Shown here piece after piece: positions 1-5,541 of a DNA stretch of 9,404 nt. The stretch's first letter is position 1; every line of letters begins with the position of its first letter. The notes under the pieces are model-generated. The model was given only the letters and a program-made list of their open reading frames with translations. It did no database searches and was not told where the DNA came from. The stretch spans positions 1 to 9,404 of the forward strand of contig JABMQB010000480.1 in the NCBI GenBank assembly GCA_013203525.1. Direction: 5' to 3'. The position numbers and the translations under genes were made by a program. The stretch is from Mariniphaga sp. (GTDB lineage: Bacteria > Bacteroidota > Bacteroidia > Bacteroidales > Prolixibacteraceae).

Positions 1-682
1 CGCCTAACCTGATGAATGCTTATCCCATATCCCAAGGGATCACTGACAAGAACCTCAATGACATTTCATTGATACAGCCTACCGGGAAGCCTATATATCA
101 GGAACTGAAAGGTGGGAGGCTGAAGAAGAAGCCAAAGGAAGGGATGAATGGTGCAAAGATGAACTTAGGCGAAAGGAGTAGGTTGAACGATGTGAACATA
201 GTGAACAAGCAGTCCTGACAGCCAACTTATCAGGGTGAACGGTGAATGGCAGTGAACGTGGATGGAATGAAATGAAATCTGTGAACGGCCCAGGAGCAAG
301 AGAATCCTGATGTGTTGGCACCATAAGAAAGATTACCTTCCTGTACCCAGGTAGGCAATCGTTATTCATTCACAAAAACATGAAATGATTTGGTTTGCAT
401 CAAGGATTGCAATGGCATCCTTTTAGTATAAAAGATAGAATGAAAAGCCTGCCCGGATGCCCATATAAATATAAAATTCCTGGTATTGAAAAAGTCGTCC
501 GGTGTTTAGTTAATGTCCTCTATACTTTGAGCATAACCATTTAACAACAAAACCCTAAAGCCCTACCTGTTATTGAAGACAATGAAAGGGCATATTTTGG
601 ATGGCCTGATTTCTTCAAACCTATTTTATAGAATTTCCCGATTCTCCTTACCCTCAATCTCTACTTCGGATTTTGCTTGATT
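1..682. other. Gene-poor region, no supported coding sequence
   Basis: I see no convincing gene in this stretch. Two short open frames overlap on opposite strands (12-218 plus, 91-369 minus), but neither has a recognisable domain. The minus one is rich in Ser, His and Phe in the way produced by translating the GTGAAC repeats found here. The rest (about 370-682) is AT-rich and has stops in all frames. It may be the degraded end of a mobile or prophage region, since the next gene looks phage-like, but nothing in the sequence proves that. Confidence 0.5.
183..286. repeat. Cluster of degenerate GTGAAC short repeats
   Basis: The hexamer GTGAAC occurs at 192, 201, 235, 252 and 281, with near copies TTGAAC at 183 and GTGAAT at 242. 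The spacing is irregular. From general knowledge, GTGAAC/GTGAAT-rich runs are common between genes in Bacteroidota, and they give spurious reading frames containing FTVH-like strings, as seen here on the minus strand. The function is unknown. It is not a CRISPR array, because the units are too short and unevenly spaced. Confidence 0.5.
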
Positions 683-715
683 AAGGGTAATATAACCAGA
701 GGTTTATTATCCCTT
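683..715 (-). terminator. Hairpin downstream of the phage-like gene, likely terminator
   Basis: The left arm is AAGGGTAATA (683-692) plus AACC (694-697). The right arm is GGTT (701-704), TATTA (705-709) and CCCTT (711-715). Together they form about 14 base pairs around the loop AGA, with single unpaired T residues at 693 and 710. The hairpin begins 13 bases past the stop codon of the minus-strand gene at 729-1316, the right place for its terminator. There is no clear U-tract on the minus-strand 3' side, so rho-independent action is less certain than the hairpin itself. Confidence 0.55.
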
Positions 716-728
716 ACAAGGTTATTTA

Positions 729-1316
729 TCACGAATTGAAAATTTCATCTGCTTCTTCATCTGTCAATTCATTCCCTGCAAATAGAAACCTATTTATTTC
801 ATGATTAGTAGCAGCAGGAATTTCACCAAGGTCATCGATATTGATTTTGATTATTCGTTTGCAGGTTTGAATAAGAAAATAGAAGTTATGTTTCTCATGC
901 CTTTTAGGATCCGAAAAAACATCAGGCCTTTTACCAATTACTTTAAAAAGGATAGTATGAAGTTTTGCAAGTGTATTAAATGCTTCAGTTGTTTTTAATT
1001 CCCGGCAGCGTTCAATACTGTTTACAATATCGTTTATTTGCCATGACCTCCAGAAATCAAAATCAAATTCGTGAACAGAGTTGTACAACTTTTTTGCAAG
1101 CCTAATGTCAACGTATGCCTGTGACCTGGAAATTTCCGGGTATTTACTATGATGTATAAGCACGACGTTTTTATGATAAGGATTTTTATCAAAGAGTTTA
1201 GAAGCTGAGATAATCCTATCAAGTAAGGGCTGTTGTTGTACTGGCAGCGGTGAATTCTCAGGGTCAAGGATATGCCCCTTTATTAATTCATACTTTTGGT
1301 ATTCTAAATCATTCAT
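729..1316 (-). CDS. Hypothetical protein, resembles small DNA-binding proteins of Bacteroidota prophages
   Basis: This encodes a complete 195-residue soluble protein with no signal peptide or membrane segment. The start is the first ATG in frame, with only an A-rich leader in front, as is usual in this phylum. The clearest element is near residues 58-78, where a KYPEISRSQAYVDIRLAKKLY stretch looks like a helix-turn-helix of the kind found in terminase small subunits (choice of target by recurring 'stepwise SRSQAY' helix). This is followed by a Trp/Phe-rich segment (FDFDFWRSW, 84-92) and basic helices. The C-terminus is acidic (LTDEEADEIF, 184-193). From memory of the family style, similar proteins sit beside phage packaging genes in Bacteroidota, but no terminase, portal or integrase gene is visible here, so it is either an orphan remnant or the edge of an element. 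It stands alone, with a hairpin terminator at 683-715. The gene itself is well supported by its length and composition; the phage role is a guess. Confidence 0.72.
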   Translation of the reverse strand: MNDLEYQKYELIKGHILDPENSPLPVQQQPLLDRIISASKLFDKNPYHKNVVLIHHSKYPEISRSQAYVDIRLAKKLYNSVHEFDFDFWRSWQINDIVNSIERCRELKTTEAFNTLAKLHTILFKVIGKRPDVFSDPKRHEKHNFYFLIQTCKRIIKINIDDLGEIPAATNHEINRFLFAGNELTDEEADEIFNS

Positions 1317-1624
1317 GGTTATATTTTTTAATTAAGAAATTCAACTTTGTTATACTTGGAGCCATTTTACTATAAATTATATTTTGAAGGTATAAAATCA
1401 ACTTCTATCATGAAAGGACAAACATCGATTAGGATTTTGTGTAACGAATGATATCAGATTTTCATCATGAGTAATACAGGAATATATCTGAAAGAGATTA
1501 CGAATAAATAAATCTGGTATTGTCAGTAAAAATCAAATCATCTTTTTCCTCTTCCTGAATAATAAGAAGAGAAAATATTTCTTTTACCCATATTCTTTCC
1601 CTATTCTTTCCCCAATAAATACAA
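1317..1624. other. Intergenic region without a gene
   Basis: These roughly 310 bases lie between the start of the minus-strand phage-like gene and the tRNA terminator. They are AT-rich and contain stops in all frames. The lower end should hold the promoter of the 729-1316 gene, but I could not find a convincing TAnnTTTG box on the minus strand. An imperfect inverted repeat is present: CTCTTC at 1549-1554 against GAAGAG at 1566-1571, flanked by T and A runs. Its role is unclear. Confidence 0.5.
1591..1612. repeat. Perfect 11-bp tandem duplication
   Basis: TATTCTTTCCC is present twice head to tail (1591-1601 and 1602-1612), just beyond the tRNA terminator. Two copies only; probably replication slippage in a pyrimidine-rich stretch. 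Confidence 0.7.
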
Positions 1625-1656
1625 AGTCCGCTCAACATCAATCTGTTAAGCGGACT
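1625..1656 (-). terminator. Terminator hairpin of the tRNA-Arg gene
   Basis: The arms AGTCCGCTCAAC (1625-1636) and GTTAAGCGGACT (1645-1656) pair over 12 positions with a single C:A mismatch, around an 8-base loop. On the minus strand the hairpin starts 5 bases after the tRNA 3' end and is followed by TTTGTATTTATT. GC-rich hairpins of this kind directly after tRNA genes are common in Bacteroidota. Confidence 0.8.
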
Positions 1657-1661
1657 AAAAG

Positions 1662-1733
1662 TGATCCCACCAAGAATCGAACTTGGATCTATAGTTTAGG
1701 AAACTACTATTCTATCCGTTGAACTATGGGACC
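1662..1733 (-). tRNA. tRNA-Arg, anticodon CCT
   Basis: Read on the minus strand, all four arms of the cloverleaf form in 72 nt. The acceptor GGTCCCA pairs with TGGGATC (one G:T). The D arm is GTTC/GAAT. The anticodon stem GTAGT/ACTAT encloses the loop TTCCTAA, giving anticodon CCT (plus-strand AGG at 1698-1700), which reads the Arg codon AGG. The variable loop is AGAT, and the T arm CCAAG/CTTGG encloses TTCGATT. The discriminator base is A, and the 3' CCA is not encoded. The gene has its own promoter and terminator and is therefore a single-gene transcript. tRNA 3' ends are frequent integration sites; the neighbouring phage-like gene lies on the 3' side, but no second copy of the 3' end is seen in this window. 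Confidence 0.95.
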
Positions 1734-1753
1734 ATATTTTTATTTTCGGACTG

Positions 1754-1785
1754 CAAAAATATGTAAAAACCTGATTCCCGGCAAC
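1754..1785 (-). promoter_or_regulatory. Promoter of the tRNA-Arg gene (Bacteroidota type)
   Basis: On the minus strand, TATTTTTG (1754-1761) matches the Bacteroidota -7 element TAnnTTTG exactly. A GTTG (1782-1785) lies upstream with a 20-base spacer, close to the -33 TTTG consensus. The predicted start, near 1748, is about 15 bases before the mature tRNA 5' end at 1733. Confidence 0.6.
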
Positions 1786-1920
1786 TCCAAATGAAAAATA
1801 ATGGAATAAAATTGGAATGTTGGAAAATTGAATTTTCATTAAACTCGCTATTACATTGTTCCATTATTCCTGTCCGCGTAACATGTTAGTAACATTCGCA
1901 CTTCTATTTGACAAATTGAT

Positions 1921-1952
1921 TTTATGGATTCAATTATCTTTCACTAAATTTG
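1921..1952 (+). promoter_or_regulatory. Promoter of the MBL-fold hydrolase gene
   Basis: TAAATTTG (1945-1952) is an exact match to the Bacteroidota -7 element TAnnTTTG. TTTA (1921-1924) is a near match to the -33 TTTG with a 20-base spacer. Transcription would begin near 1958, leaving a leader of about 18 bases before the ATG at 1976. This rules out the longer reading that begins at a TTG at 1856. Confidence 0.6.
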
Positions 1953-1975
1953 TAAAAACACTTAAACTATCGATT

Positions 1976-2695
1976 ATGAAAAAAATTATTGCTTTACAAC
2001 TAATAGTAATTTTAACACTGGTTTGTTTTAACAGCACAGCCGCAGAATTTGAAAAAGATATTTTCGATACATCAAAAGGAGAACTTGCTATAACCTTTAT
2101 CGAACATGGCACCTTAATGATGGAATTTGACGGAAAGGTAATCCACATCAACCCGGTTGGGCGCTATGCTGATTATTCGACCTTGCCAAAAGCCGACCTG
2201 ATTCTGGTTACTCACGAACATGGCGACCACCTTGATTTAAATGCAATTGAGTTAATTTCGAAATCAACAACCAATGTGGTATTAACAAAAACCTGTACCA
2301 GTCAATATGAATCAGGCAAAGTAATGGCAAATGGTGAATCAGCTACAATTCAGGGATTAAAAATTGAAGCTGTGCCGGCATACAACATCGAAAAGGCTTT
2401 CCACCCAAAAGGAGTTGGCAATGGTTATGTGATTACATGTGGCGATAAAAAAGTTTATATAGCAGGTGATACTGAAAATGTGCCCGAAATGGCTGAATTA
2501 AAAAACATTGAAATTGCATTTCTGCCAATGAACCTCCCCTATACTATGACTCCGGAAATGGTAGCTGAAAGTGCAAAGGCATTTAAACCTAAAATTCTAT
2601 ATCCTTACCACTTTGGAAATACAAACACCGATGAGTTGGTTGAGTTAATGAAGGATGTAAAAGATGTTGAAGTTTGGATAAGAAAGTTGCAGTAG
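1976..2695 (+). CDS. Secreted MBL-fold metal-dependent hydrolase (COG2220/UlaG-like)
   Basis: This is a 239-residue zinc-dependent hydrolase of the metallo-beta-lactamase fold. Residues 1-23 form a classical signal peptide (MKK, hydrophobic core, then NSTAA|EF), so it acts in the periplasm. The metal motif HxHxDH is intact as THEHGDH (H80, H82, D84, H85). The later ligands are also present: D165 in AGDT and H212 in YPYHFG. The order GHGT-like strand, HxHxDH, GDT, YPYH matches the COG2220 branch, whose members include UlaG-type lactonases and many uncharacterised periplasmic hydrolases, rather than the class B beta-lactamases. I prefer the ATG at 1976 because it opens directly onto the signal peptide and a promoter lies just before it. 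The frame is open back to a TTG at 1856, but this would add 40 unrelated residues. The gene appears monocistronic and convergent with the regulator at 2795-5314. The substrate is unknown. Confidence 0.88.
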   Translation: MKKIIALQLIVILTLVCFNSTAAEFEKDIFDTSKGELAITFIEHGTLMMEFDGKVIHINPVGRYADYSTLPKADLILVTHEHGDHLDLNAIELISKSTTNVVLTKTCTSQYESGKVMANGESATIQGLKIEAVPAYNIEKAFHPKGVGNGYVITCGDKKVYIAGDTENVPEMAELKNIEIAFLPMNLPYTMTPEMVAESAKAFKPKILYPYHFGNTNTDELVELMKDVKDVEVWIRKLQ

Positions 2696-2712
2696 AAAAA
2701 TTTCAGATTAAA

Positions 2713-2790
2713 TGTCATTTCGATCCGCCAACCGGCGGAGAGAAATCTGTCTGTGGAAAAGTTTTCTCCTCCTTCGTCGTCGAAATGACA
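2713..2790. repeat. Palindromic REP-like element, likely bidirectional terminator
   Basis: The 78-bp element is bounded by perfect 11-bp inverted ends, TGTCATTTCGA (2713-2723) and TCGAAATGACA (2780-2790). A second hairpin, CCGCC/GGCGG, is nested in the left half. The motif GAGAAATCT on the left is partly mirrored by TTTTCTCCTCC on the right. From general knowledge, TGTCATTTCGA...GAGAAATCT is a dispersed intergenic repeat seen in many Bacteroidota genomes. Here it sits 17 bases after the hydrolase stop and 4 bases before the stop of the convergent regulator gene, so as RNA it could end transcription from both sides. It encodes no protein. Confidence 0.75.
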
Positions 2791-2794
2791 AGCC

Positions 2795-5314
2795 TTAAAA
2801 TTTCATTTCCTTAAACTCATCAAACGAAAGTCTGTAAGGTTCGCCGTAGGCTTTTTGATAGGTACTTGTAAACTGTGAAAACCGAAACCTGGCCTGGTTA
2901 ATATTGTTATTCTGAAGCAACTGGATGATCACAATTTGTAAGGCCTTTTCATTCATATCTTCAATTATAAGGATTCGTTCAGCAATTGCTTTTAAAAGAT
3001 GGCAATCTTCTTTTTCATCCAGTTTTGAAGCAAACAAAGTCAGATTATCAATAATTTCATTTACTATATATCCACGGAATTCATCCAACCAATCCCAATC
3101 CAGTTCATTTAGGAAAATCCCTTTTTTAACCAAATTGAAAAATCCTTCCATATCCTCTTTAGTAAGGTAATCTTGTTTTTCCAATACTGATATTGCTTTC
3201 AAATAATCACAATAACAATCTTTTTCAAAAACAATCCTCCAATAACCATTATCAAAAACAACTGCTAATCCTTTTGCATCTTCAATTATTTTACGCAGTT
3301 TATTTATGGTTACGCTACGGTTATTAGCTGCTTTTTGAGGAAGAAAATCAGGCCAAAGTACCAATGTCATTTTTTCGGTTTTAATACCTTTCCCATTTTT
3401 AATTGTAAACAATAAAACCAGAAGAAATAATTCCTTTATTTTGGGAGTGAAGCGTGAAGACAATTCTATACCTTTTGAATCGTATACCTGAAAATCGCCA
3501 AATAAATACACAGCATTTTTATTTGTTGTTTCCGATTGCCTGATAGCTCGGGGTGCCCGTTGTTTTCGTGTATTCTTTTTCTTATAAAGAATAATAATCC
3601 ATACTGCTGCTACTATTATTAGCAAAATCAATGGAATAATCCAATAGTGCAAAGGAATGTCTTTTTTCTCTTCGAGTACTGGCCTATAATCAGAATTAAA
3701 AAGAAATTGAACCTCCTCCTCGCCTATAGATCGGTTCCAAATATACAGGTCGTCGATATACCCATTCAGAAAATTATTTGAATTAATTGATTGCCCGATT
3801 ACCAAAGCAGAATCACCAATAAAAGATGCATGGTTAAATGAATAACCAACATTCTGCCCGTTTACATAAATGGCCTGTTCTCCATTAAAATAATTATAAC
3901 GATAAACAATATGAATCCATTCATTGGAAGAAATAACCTTATCGGCAAAGAGGTCGTTCCCGTAAAAACCAAAGTATGGCCTTCCCCGTCTAATAACTAA
4001 GTGAAGCCCTTTTCTAAAAACACCTTCCTGGGTTCCAAGAATACTATATTCTTGCATTATATCCACATCGTTCAACTTAAACCAGGCACTAACTGAAAAA
4101 CTGTTATTACTGATTCCATATTTATCAGGATTACCTATAACAATAAATGAGTTATCCTGAAGTTTCGCTACTTCTCCCTTGTTTACATCAGAAGTTATGG
4201 ATGCATTAACAGGCCTAATTATTTCCCTTTCATCCATATAATTATTCCATTTATTATCAAAAGGGAAAAAAGCAGTTAATCCTTCATTAAGTGAAAGAGG
4301 ATTTGCATTAAAAGCAATTGAAAGTAACAGGTTTTCAGCAGAAACCACTGAAGTTTGCGGATCAAAGGTAAAACCCGGACAAAAGGGGGTAAGGTTTAAT
4401 TCTTCACCCTCGGAATAAGGAAAACTAAAATACCCGTTTGTAATACATTTATTTGAATGTTTCCAAAAAATCTTCTCCATGGGTTTATCGTTCATCCTAA
4501 CTACACCCTTAACACTTTTATAGGTATTTAGCCATGGGACCAAAGGTGAAAGAAATCTACTACTTCGTCCGGTAAATATAAAATTAGGCTGTTTACCAGT
4601 ATTTTTCCATCGATTTAAAAGGTGATTGATATAATATTGATTCTGGTTTAGATCCAGTATCAGACTGGTTTGATCATTAAGCGAAGTTGGTATTTCAAAA
4701 TCACGAATAAGTAAAAGCTCATTGGTAATATCGCCGTTAATATAGTGACCGTCAAAAAGTGGATCTTCTATTCCAGAATGAGGGTATTCTGCTATATAAT
4801 CCCAGGCATAATGAAAAAATGAATTCCCGGGATTTGGTTTCTGAAATGTAAAAATGAGCAGGTTTTTATTATTTTTTTGAATCTCACTTACCTCAGGCCA
4901 ACGCTCTCCCGGAGGTAAATAATAAATATGCTCAGATAAACCATAATTAACAATTGCCTCATTTAATACCCGGACAGGACCAGTATAATTAATAAATATG
5001 GGCAGTAAACGCTGATTATTTGATTCAAGAAAACTTTTTATAAATACCGAATATTGTTCAAATGTGAATTGATTCCCCTCTGAAATAAGGATAAGATTTT
5101 CATCTTCCCGATTAAATTCTATTTGCAAATATAAACCTGTCCATTGTGCCCGAAGTTCATTTCGAATTACCTGCTCGGTAATTGGCCTTTCCGATAAATC
5201 AGCAATTAAAAATGTGAGATCACTAAAATTTTGAGAATAAAGGTTATTCCAAAGAAATATTAAAACAATTAAAAGAATTGATTTAAAAGACCATCTTATA
5301 TGTTTCCTTCTCAT
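2795..5314 (-). CDS. Transmembrane one-component regulator: PI-PLC-like and LamG sensor with SARP/OmpR-type DNA-binding domain
   Basis: This 839-residue protein spans the inner membrane. In order: a signal peptide or N-terminal anchor (residues about 9-27); a domain at about 30-270 resembling the PI-PLC X / PLC-like phosphodiesterase barrel (FLESNNQRLLPIFINY, then GERWPEV, then HYAWDYIAEYPHS near 168-180); a LamG/concanavalin-like domain at about 344-545 (FSVSAWFKL, EWIHIVYRY, YIDDLYIWNRSI); a membrane helix at about 557-577 (WIIPLILLIIVAAVWIIIL) followed by KKK, so the remainder is cytoplasmic; a winged helix at about 600-695 (LFGDFQV, TPKIKELFLLVLL, LWPDFLPQKAANNRSVTINKLRKII, VVFDNGYWRI) of the OmpR/SARP type; and an alpha-helical BTAD-like tail at 700-839. 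In the PLC-like part, the two catalytic histidines of the family have no counterpart in the expected places (FLIADLS at 35-41, LILISEG at 74-80), so it probably binds a ligand rather than cutting one. It is transcribed divergently from the cytochrome/oxidoreductase operon and most likely controls it. The SARP-type and LamG calls are firm; the PLC call is by resemblance. Confidence 0.85.
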   Translation of the reverse strand: MRRKHIRWSFKSILLIVLIFLWNNLYSQNFSDLTFLIADLSERPITEQVIRNELRAQWTGLYLQIEFNREDENLILISEGNQFTFEQYSVFIKSFLESNNQRLLPIFINYTGPVRVLNEAIVNYGLSEHIYYLPPGERWPEVSEIQKNNKNLLIFTFQKPNPGNSFFHYAWDYIAEYPHSGIEDPLFDGHYINGDITNELLLIRDFEIPTSLNDQTSLILDLNQNQYYINHLLNRWKNTGKQPNFIFTGRSSRFLSPLVPWLNTYKSVKGVVRMNDKPMEKIFWKHSNKCITNGYFSFPYSEGEELNLTPFCPGFTFDPQTSVVSAENLLLSIAFNANPLSLNEGLTAFFPFDNKWNNYMDEREIIRPVNASITSDVNKGEVAKLQDNSFIVIGNPDKYGISNNSFSVSAWFKLNDVDIMQEYSILGTQEGVFRKGLHLVIRRGRPYFGFYGNDLFADKVISSNEWIHIVYRYNYFNGEQAIYVNGQNVGYSFNHASFIGDSALVIGQSINSNNFLNGYIDDLYIWNRSIGEEEVQFLFNSDYRPVLEEKKDIPLHYWIIPLILLIIVAAVWIIILYKKKNTRKQRAPRAIRQSETTNKNAVYLFGDFQVYDSKGIELSSRFTPKIKELFLLVLLFTIKNGKGIKTEKMTLVLWPDFLPQKAANNRSVTINKLRKIIEDAKGLAVVFDNGYWRIVFEKDCYCDYLKAISVLEKQDYLTKEDMEGFFNLVKKGIFLNELDWDWLDEFRGYIVNEIIDNLTLFASKLDEKEDCHLLKAIAERILIIEDMNEKALQIVIIQLLQNNNINQARFRFSQFTSTYQKAYGEPYRLSFDEFKEMKF

Positions 5315-5427
5315 AATTCCTGTTTTTCCAAAACAAATAATTTCAGCAAATTAATAGTCTAATTAACACCATGGGACTTTAAAAATACAAAAAAAATTGA
5401 AAATTATAACTATTTATAGATTAAACA

Positions 5428-5515
5428 TTTAAAATTACAATTAAGAAGTAATTAATATGTAGTTAACAACAGCCTTAATTGTCAGTTAAGAAAAGCGTTA
5501 ATACCATTCAATTAA
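5428..5515. promoter_or_regulatory. Helically phased TTAA array, candidate operator of the divergent regulator
   Basis: TTAA starts at 5429, 5441, 5452, 5463, 5475, 5486 and 5498, that is, with steps of 12, 11, 11, 12, 11 and 12 bp. A further copy is at 5512. Most copies extend to a heptamer RTTAAnA (ATTAAGA, ATTAATA, GTTAACA, GTTAAGA, GTTAATA); the copy at 5475 is CTTAATT. OmpR/PhoB and SARP-type winged helices are known to bind 7-bp direct repeats with about 4 bp between them, an 11-bp step. The array lies between the regulator and the operon it faces, and ends where a -33 element would be expected. Two more TTAA copies, 12 bp apart (5351 and 5363), lie close to the regulator's own start. 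The binding role is inference. Confidence 0.5.
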
Positions 5516-5534
5516 TATTGTAAAGCAATATTAA
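5512..5534 (+). promoter_or_regulatory. Weak -7 box and perfect dyad at the operon promoter
   Basis: TAATATTG (5513-5520) differs at one position from the Bacteroidota -7 element TAnnTTTG. No TTTG is found at the matching -33 position, which is instead occupied by the last TTAA copies; this would suit an activator-dependent promoter. The same box is the left arm of a perfect 9-bp dyad, TTAATATTG-TAAAG-CAATATTAA. This could be a repressor site or a hairpin at the mRNA 5' end, ending 7 bases before the ATG. Confidence 0.4.
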
Positions 5535-5541
5535 AAAGGCA

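Noticed and set aside
12..218. 68-residue open frame on the plus strand
   Set aside because: No domain, low-complexity Lys-rich middle, no promoter, and it runs into the GTGAAC repeats; likely chance.
183..286. CRISPR array
   Set aside because: Units are 6 bases with irregular gaps, there are no regular spacers, and no cas genes are seen.
91..369. 92-residue open frame on the minus strand
   Set aside because: Its Ser/His/Phe-rich sequence with FTVH-like strings is what the GTGAAC repeats give when translated backwards; no family resemblance.
1549..1571. Imperfect inverted repeat CTCTTC/GAAGAG as a terminator
   Set aside because: No gene ends next to it on either strand, and the stem is short with a bulge.
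1856..1975. Longer start (TTG at 1856) for the MBL-fold hydrolase
   Set aside because: The added 40 residues precede a proper signal peptide, and a good promoter lies inside them; the ATG at 1976 is preferred.
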